A stretch of DNA of 64,000 nt from Epiperipatus broadwayi (GCA_028023455.1 JAQFVV010000144.1:1490001-1554000), one strand, 5' to 3'. Counted from the first letter of the stretch, positions 14,289 to 26,610 are shown. The notes: generated by a model not told the origin, from the letters alone. Program-made: numbers and translations.

Positions 14289-14293
<5 letters not shown>
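12635..14293 (-). repeat. 5' LTR of the LTR retrotransposon
   Basis: Second copy of the long repeat. On the plus strand it starts TGTAACCGTTTATTCC and ends GTTATGATA. A 131-codon frame antisense to the element (13326-13721) is preserved in both LTRs (also 9263-9658) but shows no domain; I do not call it a gene. Confidence 0.88.

Positions 14294-14327
<34 letters not shown>
14291..14327. repeat. (TA)n microsatellite, LTR element flank
   Basis: A run of alternating TA directly abuts the 5' LTR end. The other flank (8557-8567) is also TA-rich, so the element probably inserted into a TA repeat. Confidence 0.85.
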
Positions 14328-14330
<3 letters not shown>

Positions 14331-17030
14331 TTTATACAATATTGTGTACCAGATCTCTACAATATTACTTTATATATATAACCCTTATTTCCTCTTAACC
14401 AGCTTACTTATTATATTTTTATTTTTAATACATATGTTATCAAGCTTAACAAACAATACTTTGACTTTAACTTTATATTTTATTAAATTTTTGCTTTGAC
14501 AAGCTTAATTCATTATTATCAATCAAGCTCAATACATATTCATTTTTATTATACTTCTTTTTCTTCTATTCATAATATTTAATAGATTTATCTATTTTTT
14601 TAAAAAAAATAACTTATGGGCAACTTTGACCGCACTTTGGCAATACTTGTATTTATATATTTTAACAGGCTACTGTTTATTCTTGATACATTAGATTTTT
14701 TTTAGTTTATTATTATCAGAATATTATTTATTTAATATGTTTTATATTTAGCATTTCATTCTTTATTATAAGACCTCTCTTTTACTATCATTTACTTTAT
14801 AAAATAATTTAATTATATCATTAATACTTATGGCAATGGACCAGCACTTTAAGCAGAGAAGATAATACCATTAATGGTTTAACCATCAATGATACCCATG
14901 GCCAGATTGAGGCTATACAAAGCATAACCATGACCACATGGCACACCAATCCAGCACTTGAAATATCCCAAGCTAGCTCCTACTCTTAATCAAGGTGTCC
15001 AGTGCATTTAACCCAACACATTAGATATTTATATCCTTAAATTAATGGTGATGCAGTGACAAGACAGAGAGAGAGAGAGAGAGAGAGAATAGACAAATAA
15101 TAATTAAGCAAACATTAGTACTTATTCATGCACACACATATTTAATATATCATAACAGTATAAAATTTTACATAGAAAAAAATATAAATGATTAGTTTCA
15201 GGTTCAATTTTATGATAGTCCAATAGAATTCCTTTCATTAAAAAAATAAAGTGTCTAGGTTTTCTGTAATATTAAAATGACAGTTCCTTTAGTTTGGATT
15301 TTCATTAGTGTTACTTTCCAACCAGTTGGCCTTTTGGTCACCATCAATGACATCAGGACTTATCTTCCATTATTCAGCTCAACAATGGGAAAGATAGTAG
15401 CAGTGTCTATTTTATGACTTAAGCATTGGTTCCAGGCATTAGTTCCAGGTGAAGACAGTGGATTTTGTGTAGGACTTAGGGCACAAAACCCAGTTGAACA
15501 CTTCTAAGGCTGTCTAGCATCTCATGTTGCTAGTTCTGCTGCTTTGGAATTGATGTCCCTAGCAGTAATGACTGGCTTAATATTGTACTTAAATTTCCAA
15601 ATATCTAGATCTCTTATTGACTTTCTATGAATCTCAGAGTGAATCTCAAGAAAGAATATCAATATCAATTACTTAACAATAAATAGCTGTGACTTTTATA
15701 CTTTTCCTCTCCTATTGTTCTTTTCCTTATCATAGCTTTAATTTTTATCATAATTTAAATCTATTTTTAAATGAACCCTTTTACATTTTTCTTTAATCTA
15801 TAATCTTATTACATTTATTCTGATGAGATAGTTTACATAATTTGTAATTAATTCAATTATCAATTTTAATTTCATTATCAGCCAGGAATTTTATTGGCAT
15901 TCCAAAAGTTTACTTTCACTAATTAATTAATTAATCCTTTTTAATTTAGATTTTTCACTAAGATTTCTTTTTAGCCATTTTATTCTTTTAATTTCTTTTA
16001 GCTTATAAAAAAGAGCAAGTTTTAAATCTCTATTTCTCCTGATTCTTTTCCCCACTCATTCTTAATAAATAGTTTTATTCTATTTTAAAAGAACAATGTA
16101 ACATAATCTTTTATTTTACAAAATTATGTTTTCAAAATCTACTTCTTAAATATATGTATATATATTTATTATTCTCATTTATTTGATTTTCTTTTGATAA
16201 CTTATTTAGTTATTTTAACACATGTAATGCAGATATATATATGTGTTTTAGAACATATATCTCACTCGTGTTACAATAGATTTTAAAAAAACTATTTATA
16301 TTTCCATTTGTATTTATAAATATAAAATATTTATATACTGCTTTCACAATACTACTCTCATTTATATATATACACCAGATAGTCATGTATTCTGCAGTAA
16401 TGTATTATTCAGCTATACCCAGTATGCAAATTTGTTATTAATCTATTTCTCTCCAGTTTTTTTTTTTGATTAAATGTTTTTATACATCTACAAAACATAT
16501 ATTTTTCGCATGTCTTTGATCATATGTTTCAATAAAGTGTGATGGAATAGAAGTTTGAAATATATTTAAATTCACATTATATGAAGTTAAGCAATGTGTA
16601 AATGAAGTGAAATTGTAACATGTTTTATATGGATTACTTGAAAAAGTGTATGAATCTAATATATCTGTAGTATGGAAGGGTGGACTAATTTCTGGACTGA
16701 TGGTTGAGATAGGATTGAGCTAAAAATGAAAGCTGCACTGATAAAAACAAAAACTAAGAAATATATTAATAATTTTTCTCATGTTCTCTGTTTGTCAATT
16801 TCTGTCTGTTCTATCATATTAATTCTTTAATTAGAACAGTCACAAGATTCAGCTTAAATTTTTTACATCCTATTCATTTTTTTAAATTCTATCAAGTACA
16901 ATAATATGTTTTTACTGCTAAATATACTTTGGATATTTTCAAAAACATCTTCAACTTCTTTATTAGAGGGAGGAAAATCTTTTTTTAAACACTGTTTGTC
17001 TGAAAGTTTGTAATGATAGCATTTAATTTG
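14328..17030. other. AT-rich intergenic, no gene seen
   Basis: Contains a short (GA)n at 15063-15087 and a small palindrome around ACCATTAATGGTTTAACCAT (14869-14889). Otherwise it is long pyrimidine-rich and A+T-rich stretches with no frame over 60 codons. Confidence 0.6.
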
Positions 17031-17478
17031 TAATTATATGTTGGATTATTTTCATCAACTACATTATCAAATGTCTTTAGAAAAATTCAAATTTTTTATT
17101 TAAACTTTTAAAATACATTCAACTATTATTAATATTATTCAGGTTAGTTTATAACATAATATTCTGAATAGTGACTGATCTGACCAGCGACAATACTAAC
17201 TGGAAAAATTAAGCCTGAGTTTTTTTAGTTTAGTGATAATACTTTAGCCAATTAAGTTATTCGACTGATTGTTGTCTTTGACAGAATTGTCTAGTTGATT
17301 AGAATATCACTTTAAATACAACATTCATGAATCTCTAATGGTCCTAGGATTAATTCTCCCAATTAGTACTGTAAATGATCAAATAAGAAACACATGAAGA
17401 AGCGGATGTTAATACAACTCAAAACATTGCTGTTATATGCTAACATGAATGATATTATTAACAGTTGAATATATTTAA

Positions 17479-18760
17479 GGATCCTTTTAATGCATCATTT
17501 TTGTACATTTTCATATTCCTTCTTTTCTTCACAAATTCTCTAGTCTCAGTAGAAATTTTACTGGTCAATTGCTGCTTTTTTCTACCAGCTATCTTTGTTG
17601 CAGTTTTTAAAAGTGTATCAGTTATTTTCCTATTAATTCCATTCAAATCTGAATCATGTTCAAAATCTACTAATACTTGAAACCGATTTGTAAGTTCTAA
17701 TTTAAATTCATTAGAATGTTTCTGAAGATTAGGAATATCAACTGTAAATATTGTTTTCCTTAATATTTTTTGTCTCTCTAGTTTTGCATTAACATGTATC
17801 TTACATCTTACTAATGGATGATCACTTCCTGTGTTAAATTTATTAAGAACATTACAATTTTAAAATAAGTATTTTCTGTTAGTCAAAATATAATCCAATT
17901 CTGCTGTACCTTCATTTGGATGCTTCCATGTCCATTTCCTTTTAACCTTTTTCTAAAAAAAAAAAAAATCATAATATAAAGTTTTTCTTTTTCTGCAAAC
18001 TCCACAAGTCTATGTCCTCTCTCATTTCTATTACCATAACTAAAATTACCTACAGTATTTTCGTCTTTTATTTGTTTACCAATTCTAGCATTAAAGTCTC
18101 CCATAACAATTTTAAAATGTTGTTTACTCTGATCAAAAGCCTTTTGTACATCCATATAAAAATCCTCTACTACTTCTTCACTATGAGAACTTGTTGGGGC
18201 ATAAACCTGAATTATCTGCATTTGGTATCTGCTATTAAGTAGTAAAACTAATCTTGCCACTCGATCCAATACACCATCAACCTCCACAATATTATTCTTC
18301 CATTTTTTATTTATAATGAATCCTACTCCACTTGTATTTCCAATATTTATGCCTTTATAGTAAAGTACATATCCACTTTTTAAATCAATTGTTTCTTCAC
18401 CTTTTCTTCTAACTTCACAAAGTCCAATAATGTCCCATTTAATATAAGATAGTTCTTCTTCTAACTCTTGCAATCTTCCTTCACTTGAAAGTGATCTGCA
18501 GTTGTAAGTACCTAAATAAAAAGTCATCATCGAATGGCAGCCTGAGTCTGCAATCAGGGACTTTTTAGCACCCTCCACCTTCAACCACCAACTGCTGCCT
18601 TGGTTGGTGACTTTATAGTCTTCTGGGAATAAGGGCTATGATTTATTTTTGTCTGTCATGATTGTATATGTTGAAAAAATATTCTTAAACTCGGAGGTAA
18701 AAAGCCAATAAACTCACCATGCTGGCTAATGCATGTTGGTGAGCAGCCCATCCATGTTCA
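17479..18760 (-). pseudogene. RTE endonuclease half (inverted, broken)
   Basis: APE endonuclease with YNCRSL, WDIIGLCEVRRKGEE, GVGFIINKKW, IQVYAPTSSHSEEVV, MGDFNARIG and GNRNERGHRLVEFAE, best read from 18584 down to about 17960. A poly(A/T) run at 17954-17966 shifts the frame before the LD..I and SDH blocks. Downstream linker sequence (INRKITDTLLKTATKIAGRKKQQ) is open at 17646-17458. Sequence 18585-18760 is the 5' UTR, also present at 25220-25375 and 26155-26220. It would cut target DNA when intact; here it is a relic. Confidence 0.88.
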
Positions 18761-18784
18761 TATACTATATGAATAATCACATAG

Positions 18785-20560
18785 TAATAACAGCTGCAAT
18801 GACAAAAACGTATGAAATGGAAAAGAGTTGAATATGATATAAGAAATATAATTGTGAACTAGCAAGAAAAGCTGTAGAAGAGAATAAAAGTTTAAAGAGT
18901 GCAAAACAACATTTTGCTATTGGTAGGAAATTTATATCTGCAATAAGAAAAAAAGATAGTATTATTACTAAAAAGAGAGATGACATCATGAAATGTGTAA
19001 AAGACTTCTATCAAGAATTATATAGTAATAAAGAACAAGTACCTCTTATACCTATTATATCTTCTGAATTTCCCAGAATTTTGAATGAGGAAGTGAGACA
19101 TGCAATTAAATTTATGAAGAAAGGGAAGGCTCCAGGTAATGATGGAATTATAATTGATATATTAAAAGAAGCAGGTGAAGAAATAGAATTTTTTTTAGCA
19201 AAGCTATATTCCAAATGTCTAAATGATAAATACGTACCAGATGATTGGAAGAATGCAGTATTAATATTAATATTTTAAAAAGGTGATAAAGAAGATATTA
19301 GAAATTACAGACCTATCAATCTTTTATCAGTTTTATACAAAATTTTTACTAAGATAATTACAACTCGTCTACATAGAACACTGGACTTCCACCAACCAAG
19401 AGAACAAGCAGGATTTAAAAGTGGTTTTACTATAGTATATCATATCCAGGTATTGAGAGAAGTTATAGAAAGATCAAATGAATATGAGTTGCCATTATGC
19501 TTAGGATTTGTAAATTATGAAAAGGCATTTGATTCTATAAATATTTCTTCAGTGATTAAAGCATTGGATCATCAAGGTATAGATCCAGGATATTGTCATA
19601 TTTTAAAGAATATTTATAAAAATGCAACAGCAACAATTAGATTGCATAATGATAGTAGGAAAGTGAACATTGAGAAGGGTGTAAGACAGGGGGACTCCAT
19701 ATCTCCAAAACGTTTTAGAGCAGTGCTGCAAGAAGTATTTTGTGGATTAAAATGGGAAGCTAAAGGAGTGAAAATGAATGGAGATTATTTAAGTCATTTA
19801 GATTTTGCAGATGATGTAGTTGTTTTTGCAAATAATGCTTTAGAGTTACAGGAAATGTTGCAGGAGTTATCAGATGAAAGTAGGACTAAAGATAAATGTT
19901 AAAAAGACTAAAGTAATGTTTAATAGATTTTCTCAAAATATGAAAATAAAGATTGATTATGATGAATTAGAAGAAGTTAACAGTTACAAATACCTTGGTC
20001 AGATTATTAATACAGATGGAAACATATTGGCTGAAATTAATCATAGAATTAAACTTGGTTAGAGTGCTTTTGGTAGAAATAACTTGATACTAAAAGTAAA
20101 TATGCCTATGTGTTTGAAAATGAAGGTTTTTAATAAATGTGTTTTGCCAGTTCTTACTTATGGATCTGAGACTTGGACACTTAATAGAAGAGCAATACAG
20201 AGACTTCAAACTACTCAAAGAAGTATGGAGAGATGCATGTTGAGAGTACAAGAAGAGATTGAAAACACAATATATGAGTAAGAGAACAAACAGGTGTTAC
20301 TGATCTCCTTGAAAAAAATTAAAAGACTGAAGTGGAATTGGGCTGGACATATTGCTAGAAGAGATGATAATAGATGGACAATTGAAATTTTAAACTGGAT
20401 TCCAAGAGATTGTAAAAGACCCAGAAAGAGACCACATGTGAGATGGATGGATGAAATAAGAAAGTGTGCAGGGGTGATGTGGAGAAGAGAAGCTAAAGAT
20501 CGGAAAAGATGGATTGAACTTGGAGAGACCTTCATCTTGCAGTGGATTGATAATGGTTGA
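18785..20560 (+). pseudogene. RTE reverse transcriptase half (broken)
   Basis: RT in order: DFYQELYSN, FMKKGKAPGNDGI, KGDKEDIRNYRPINLLSVLYKI, EQAGFKSG, FVNYEKAFDSI, GVRQGDSISPK, HLDFADDVVVFA, then thumb and C-terminal segments (SYKYLGQIIN, LPVLTYGSETWTL, WAGHIARRDDNRW, RPHVRWMDEIRK, DRKRWIELGE). Breaks: a stop at 19276-19278 (…LILIF*KGDK), a frameshift near 19880-19905, and stops near 20060 and 20279. The catalytic FADD is retained. It is clearly pseudogenic but moderately young, because long collinear stretches remain. Confidence 0.93.
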
Positions 20561-20658
20561 TGATGATGATGATATTTAAAGATTAAAAAAAAATTGAATT
20601 GTTTTAAAGACATTTAACAATTAATTGTAGATGATGGACATAGTCCAATGTATAATTA

Positions 20659-21345
20659 TAATTAAAAATTATTTGCAATTTTATTAGAATTAGGTTTATA
20701 TATATATTTCTTTTTTATTCTTCGTCTTTTTATATCACTTTTTATAAGCATGTGCAACATATGCATATAAATTTATTAAAATAAATTAATTTATTAACCT
20801 AGCAATACATGTATTTTGATTTTATTATCTTTATTATATTTTAAAATGTAATCATAGAAACATAAATACAAACTTTTTTTTTTATCTTTTAAACGAGTGA
20901 ATAAATAACATCCAGGGAGAATTTCAAATGACTAAATGTCTAATAGTATAATTATGATAAAATGACATATTATGTAAACCTTCTATCAAAATAATATTAC
21001 ATATTTCAATAAAATATGCTTTCAACAAAAATCTAACAATAATGGAAAGTTTCAGATTTAGCAAACGATAACAGCTTTATTTTCTTAATATATATATATA
21101 CACACATAGTGCTTACTTGTGGATATGAAAAATAAATTAACTTTGTTCTAACAATATAATAAAAGATAATACTTTAATAAGTCCATATATATACACGTAA
21201 TAAACCGTTTATCGTCCTATATGGAAGAATTAAAATTTTAATATTTAGTAACTAATTTATTTAGGAAAAGATTCAAGCTTGTAAGAATCTCAGATTAAAA
21301 AACAAATAGTATTTAAAAATACTTTTAAACATGATAACAACCAAC
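20659..21345. other. AT-rich intergenic, no gene seen
   Basis: Only short TA runs; no frame or repeat structure of note. Confidence 0.55.
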
Positions 21346-21349
21346 CATT

Positions 21350-21460
21350 AAGCTATCATCAATGTTAACCTGTAGTCAAGGTAACCTCCTTTAACAATAA
21401 AGGAGTTTGCTTGACCACAAGTTCAGATTGTTGATAGTCTAAGGGTTAATTGTTAACATT
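21350..21460. repeat. Diverged hairpin, relative of the 1025-1202 MITE
   Basis: Weak inverted arms around CTATCATCAATGTTAACCTG / CAGATTGTTGATAGT with the shared inner motif GTCAAGGTAACCTCCTTTAA and AAAGGAGTTTGCTTGACC. Confidence 0.6.
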
Positions 21461-21849
21461 ATTAAGTTTAAGTCACTAAAAAATTCAAAATCATGTAAAC
21501 AAATTCTTATAAATGTTTACATAATAAATAATTTAATGGTACGGTAAATAAAACAATTTATGTGAAATTAATTTTTCAAAGCATGCCTACCATTTCCTCT
21601 ACTTTAATTTATGTATACATTGTATACTAAATAAAAAAAAATAAAAAAAATAAATCTATGGGGCACATGTTTGAGCAACCATCTTTATCAATTGCCCTTG
21701 AAGACAAGCAATATCTCTTTAATATAACAATATATTACTTAAATATCATGAATATAATCTATTTGATGTTAAAGTTTCATTATATATGTTAGTGGAATTA
21801 TTTTAATATGCCTATTTAAAATGGCTGGTACTTTAGTATTAAAGCTGTG

Positions 21850-22095
21850 ACACAAAGCATGTATTAGACCTACTGCACCTGTTCAGATTCATATTAATCC
21901 ACTGATAACTTTGTGATCTTATGATCTGACCAAAATAATGTGTACACGGAACTTGTACATGACTTTTTTGGCAAAAAAATGTGTATATGGATCCTTACAC
22001 ATGGTATTTTGGCAAGAATTACAAAGTTATCGGGAGGTTGCTACAAATATGAAAAGGTACAGTAGGTCTAATACATGCTCCATGTTGCAGGACTA
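21850..22095. repeat. TIR MITE (~245 bp)
   Basis: Left arm GCATGTATTAGACCTACTG… and …GATAACTTTGT recur in reverse complement on the right (ACAAAGTTATC…CAGTAGGTCTAATACATGC), giving arms of about 75 bp with substitutions. The interior is non-coding. Confidence 0.8.
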
Positions 22096-22149
22096 AAAAT
22101 AAGTAAAAAAATAGTAAAACATAACAAATATATATATATCATTTTCAAT

Positions 22150-22440
22150 AACAAATACATTCAAATATCTATGAGGTTCAACATTAAAAAGTTTCCAAAA
22201 AATTATATATATATACAACTTTCAACATTAACAAGTTTCAAAAAAAAAAGTGACTTTCAATAATAACAACTTTTAAGAACAACATTTAAAATAAAATTTC
22301 AACATTAATAAGTTTCCAAAAAAAATATGACTTTCACAAATATGTTTAACTTTTAACATTAACAAGTTTAAAAAAAAGTGGCTTTCAACAGTAATAACTT
22401 TTAAGAATGACATTTAAAATAAAAAATAAAATGTGATTTA
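22150..22440. repeat. Imperfect tandem repeat, ~2.4 units of ~120 bp
   Basis: The order 'TTTCAACATTAACAAGTTTC - A-run - GTGACTTTCAA - TAACTTTTAAGAA - ACATTTAAAATAAAA' repeats near 22160, 22290 and 22345, with one internally shortened unit. Confidence 0.7.
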
Positions 22441-23915
22441 TGATATTACAATAATGATGCCATTAATAAAAAAAATAGTTAGTTTAAATATACACCAAAC
22501 AATAAATGATTTTTAACTAATTTGCATAAAAATACATTAACTATATTCCTATGACACTTACCATGTAATATATAACAAAAATTTATGCATTAAAACCAAA
22601 GTTTTCATATATTACCACATAAAATAGAGATATACAGCAAAAATTTTCACTCTAAAAATATACCATATGATTTCAAAGTATGCTGGGATTTTTAGAAAAG
22701 TGCTAATAAATGTCATTTTTTTTAAAAAAAGAAATTAAACCAAAAGTACAAAAAAAATACATATTAATTATTAGACTTTTATTATGTTTTTATTTATTCT
22801 GGCTCTTGTCAAAAAGAAATCTAGACAATAACTGAAAATGTTGAAGTATTACAAAAAAAAAATTGCGTTGATAAAAAAAAACATGTTTTTACATATACTA
22901 GCAGAGATTATTTTCTTTCAATATGACACCATTGTGGCATTACACATTTATTGTGGGTGTGAAAAGGTTTTCATATCTCCCCTATGTTGCAGCTTTAATA
23001 GTAAAGTACTCAATGTCTCATTATTGCATAAAGTAGAATTGTACATGTCTATATATAAATGAAAAGATTATGGGCTTAAACTAAATTTGAGCTTAGTTGC
23101 ACTTTCAAATAATCTGCTTCCATTTATATTGTATGTTTGTATTAATAAAATTTAAAACAGGTAATATGAAATCAAACAAAGCATGTTTTTGAATTAAAGT
23201 GGTGACATAGTTCATCCTGATAAAATACACTAAAAAAAGAGCAATTTGTTCAGTTTCCATTCATAATTATAATTTTTCTAAGTTATTCAGTCCAATATAG
23301 TTAATAAAAGAGTATATAAGTTAATCTTAATTCAGGTGTAAAACAAGAATAAAAAATTACTCAAATCTCCATCACCCAGTATGTCTGAATGAGTAATGCC
23401 TTCCCTCACAATGCTTTTATAAAAGAATGTTGTAGATATTGTTACTTCTTTGTAGGCCATGTTTAAATCTGTTTTAACTTATCTTTTTTAGAACCAACAT
23501 ATTCATTTATAATTATAATCAACACAATTTAAAAGATATAAAAGATAGCATATCTATAGTTATATTTTTTACATTATTGGAGTTAATGAAATAAATTACT
23601 TTTTTTTCTGACTGAACTCATCTCTAATATAACACTAGAGACTGTTCTATTTTGACTGGTTTGGTGCATTGATATAGTATTAATTCTGGAGTTCTTGCCC
23701 AATTCTTCCACTGGAACTTTTTATGAACTCCTGATGAACAGATCCATTCAATTATATATATTCTTTAAAGCTATTTTACTTCTTTTAAGAGAGGAAATTG
23801 TCTCTGACTGAACTTTTTTGAGAGTTAATTCATACTATCTCTAGTTGATGGAAACTGCCAATTTTTCCTTTGTAGTTATTATTATAAAAGTTCTTTAGAT
23901 CAAAAAACAAATTCA
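22441..23915. other. AT-rich intergenic, no gene seen
   Basis: The frame at 22838-23062 has no domain. No other structure recognised. Confidence 0.55.
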
Positions 23916-23916
23916 T

Positions 23917-24025
23917 ATTAATAGAGGGATTTGTACTTAGGATTTTCAGTATATATTCATTCTCTACTTCATTTCAAACCACCAATACTCATGACCACAC
24001 ACACGTGAAAAAGATAAATGCTCTA
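23917..24025 (+). repeat. Single arm of foldback repeat, family B
   Basis: AGAGGGATTTGTACTTAGGA followed by TTTTCAGTATATATTCATTC matches the arms of the palindrome at 57187-57360. Confidence 0.6.
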
Positions 24026-24267
24026 TTTATAATAGTAAACATTCAGTATAATGAATACAAACTAAATTGCTTAAAACGTAAACATAATCTTTACCAGATT
24101 AATTAGCTTACAATATTTTATATCTACAGCTTTGGTTTCAAAAATGTTACAATGTAATAAGATGTTCATAGATGTATTTGTTTTAAATAAGAAGATGCGT
24201 TAATTGCTTAATAATTACTGAAAAATAATTATATAGATTAAAATTAAAAACTATTATTTTAATTTAG

Positions 24268-24680
24268 TGCCCATCCCTTGTATATGTATTAAATGGATTA
24301 TGTCCTGTACATGACGGGGGTCATATTGACCATAGGTCAACATGGGCGTGACCAGAGTCTCGGCCTCGGGTGGCCTTTGAGCATTCCATCATCAGATTTT
24401 CAATTGGATGGATGGTTGAAGAGTTGGAAGGTGGAGTGGATTGAAGCCTGTCCATTAAAGTATGAAGATTGGCTATCTTAATATATATCTGAGAACTTAT
24501 AGCATATATGTGTGGAGATGGCAATCTGGACTAACTGATGATTGCTGGTTTAGCATAAAATACGTATATTGGTGATTATTTATCTTTTCGACATATATGT
24601 GTTCAAGTGTATCAATGTTATGATATAGAGTGGAGAGTGATGGGTCGTGTGAAACTCTGTGCTCATATGCCCTATATATT
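24268..24680 (+). repeat. Foldback/TIR repeat, family A, copy 2
   Basis: Collinear with 91-500: shares CATCATCAGATTTTCAAT, GTGGATTGAAGCCTGTCCAT and TATGAAGATTGGCT, and the right arm GTCGTGTGAAACTCTG. The left arm is missing. The short frame at 24293-24481 is part of the repeat, not a gene. Confidence 0.8.
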
Positions 24681-25039
24681 AATAAAAAAAAGTAAAATGA
24701 AAATTAAATTTTAGATCATTTCCATTTTTTTTTAATTAGAAGTTTTCCTTTTGAGCAGAGCTCTCACAAGCTAAAAACTCCTGAAATGATTCCCAGCTAA
24801 GGAAAAAACCCAGGTCAACCGAGTAGGATAGTTAATATCAATCTGCCATTTAAATATCTAATATCACGTTTTCCCTGGAAACTAATAATACAATTACTTA
24901 AAATATTAAACATTATTTATTTTAAATACTTGCATTTAATTAGGTTCTAAAATGATTTTCAGTGTTTACAATTATAATATTCAGTATTTATTTCACAAAC
25001 AAATTGTGATGGTTGTGCAACTTAGAAACTTCACTCCTG

Positions 25040-26220
25040 CTTCCAATATTTGTGTCTTTGTATCACATTGAATGCCAAACTTTTCAAATCAATTGTCTCT
25101 TCACCTTTGCTTTTAACTTCACAAATCTGACAATGTCTCATTTAATGTCATATAGTTCTTCCAATTTATGCCATATTTCTTCACTTGAAAGTGATCTGTA
25201 GTTATAGGTACCTAAATAAAAGGTCATTATCAAGTGGCAGCCGAGTTCCACAATCAGAGGATTCTTAACATTCTCTGCTTTTAGTAACCAATCCTTGCCT
25301 TTGTGGATGACTTTGCAGATTTCCTAGTAATAAGAGCCATAATTTATATTTGTCTATCATGATTGTAAAATATATATATATATAAACGTAAAATAAAAGA
25401 GGCTATGTTGATTTCAAGAAATCGTCAAATGTTAATGAATCGCCAGTCATCAAATGTTAAGATAACAGAATTGTGGGAAATCTGAATTGAACTATGGGTA
25501 TTGTTAAGGGTTGTCTCGTTTTGATTATTCAATGTTATATAGTTGATAAAGACTACAAAGTGTATAGTCGAAAGTACTTCTAAAAGAATATAATTTATAT
25601 AAATTGTACTGTATTTTGATATATATATTGATTTGTATATATATATATAAGATTATTCACACTTCAGCCTCACCTTCAAATTCATCTATCTAGCTATTTA
25701 AAGCTATATGGGTCTAAAAACCCTTCAGCCTCACATATAGCTATTTAAATTAGATAGCTAGATTTGAAAAAGAGGCTAAAGCATTTTCAGATCCATATTA
25801 CTCTTTAAGTTAGACAACTGTTTTTGAAGACATACACATGTCTGAAAATTTCAGATTTTCTACTTAATAGTTATGTATTAGATAAGTGCTGTCTTTGTGT
25901 TGGTATTTTAGATCTAGTGTTTGAATGTCCTAGTGCCTCACTGAAGTGAGCCAAAAGCTCGGTTAGGGATAACTCTGGATAGAGATTTTTAAATGCTTTT
26001 GCTTGTGGCACTTATTGATGAAAGCTTGTTGAGCTATTAGTATGCTCCCTTTTTATATAAAAGATTATTCATGTATACATTTATTTTGCTCTCAAGAAAT
26101 TAAGTTGATATTTCAATTAAAAATTATCAACAACCATTAAGAAATACCACAATGTATTTAAAAATCCAGTGAACTCACTATGCTGGCTGATATGCATTGG
26201 TGAGCAGTTCATTCTGCCAT
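25040..26220 (-). mobile_element. RTE endonuclease/5' UTR fragment, interrupted
   Basis: 25040-25370 matches the inverted RTE segment 18380-18660 in the same orientation (TTCACTTGAAAGTGATCTG, GTACCTAAATAAAA, TTTGTCTATCATGATTGTA). The rest of the same 5' UTR (CTCACTATGCTGGCTGATAT, TTGGTGAGCAG) is at 26155-26220. About 780 bp of other sequence separates the pieces, so the fragment was later invaded. Confidence 0.75.
25640..25800. repeat. Inverted repeat within the RTE interruption
   Basis: AGCCTCACCTTCAAATTCA…TATCTAGCTATTTAAA reappears inverted as TTTAAATTAGATAGCTAGA…TTTGAAAAAGAGGCT. An extra TTCAGCCTCACATATAGC lies between, so the structure is a compound hairpin. Confidence 0.65.
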
Positions 26221-26462
26221 AATAATAAAAACATTGGAAATTTTTCATGCATAATTATTTTAAGGCCTCAATGAGAAATCAAAATGTCTCTTTTTATTTA
26301 ACAGCAAACTCTTTTCAGCAATCATTTTTCAGCTATGAAAGATAAAGTATAAATAAACAAAGCCTCTAAAGCTTTTAATGGTGCAAAGATCTTATTAAAC
26401 TTCTAATTATTGCTGATGCTACAATATATTGTATTAAAAAAGTAAAATGCTATACCATTTGT

Positions 26463-26610
26463 AATACATAAAGGCTAAACTCTTCATACAGTAGTGCCAC
26501 TCAGTGCAAACCAGAGTAATCAATGAATGCACTGAGTGGTGCTACAGTATTGAGAGTTTAGCTTCCATGTAAATAGCTTGTGTATGCATAAAGAATGGTG
26601 ATTGTGTGAA
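26463..26610. repeat. Hairpin MITE, family C, copy 1
   Basis: Arms around 26471-26508 and 26526-26563 (GGCTAAACTCTTCATACAG… against …CAGTATTGAGAGTTTAGCT). The loop and the trailing GCATAAAGAATGGTGAT match the element at 27388-27515. Confidence 0.8.

Larger units (their letters stand above)
8568..14293 (-). mobile_element. Non-autonomous LTR retrotransposon
   Basis: Two ~1.66-kb direct repeats (8568-10231 and 12635-14293) enclose a ~2.4-kb interior. Polarity is minus: a tRNA-Lys-type primer-binding site abuts the 12635 LTR, and an AAGGAGGGGG polypurine tract abuts the other. The interior carries a coiled-coil, gag-like frame but nothing resembling protease, RT, RNase H or integrase, so mobilisation would need an autonomous relative. 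The LTRs differ by scattered transitions and small indels, a few percent by eye. Target duplication is unreadable because both flanks are (TA)n. Confidence 0.88.
17479..20571 (+). mobile_element. RTE-type LINE with twin-priming 5' inversion
   Basis: Endonuclease half on the minus strand (18760 down to 17479) and RT half on the plus strand (about 18785-20571) meet 5' end to RT start. The inverted part ends with the linker between the two domains (..KIAGRKKQQLTSK..EFVKKRRNMK), and the plus part resumes just after it. This is the geometry twin priming predicts. The 3' end is a short (TGA)n tail typical of RTE. ATATTTAA at 17471-17478 and 20572-20579 is a plausible target duplication inside the family D element. 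Confidence 0.88.
17031..20658. mobile_element. TIR element, family D, split by an RTE insertion
   Basis: The 33-bp inverted ends at 17031-17063 and 20626-20658 share TAATTATA..TTGGA.TAT.TCCATCA. Internal subterminal sequence (AATGTCTTTAGAAAAATT..; GACCAGCGACAATACTAAC) is shared with the element at 30885-31965, and a minimal relative lies at 28982-29140. Outside the RTE copy nothing is coding. It is a non-autonomous DNA transposon by structure. The superfamily is not assigned, as no clear TSD was read. Confidence 0.75.

Noticed and set aside
22150-22440. CRISPR-like array
   Set aside because: Units are diverged, ~120 bp long and without equal spacers; the genome is eukaryotic.
24293-24524. 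Small genes on both strands
   Set aside because: Both frames lie within family A repeat copy 2.
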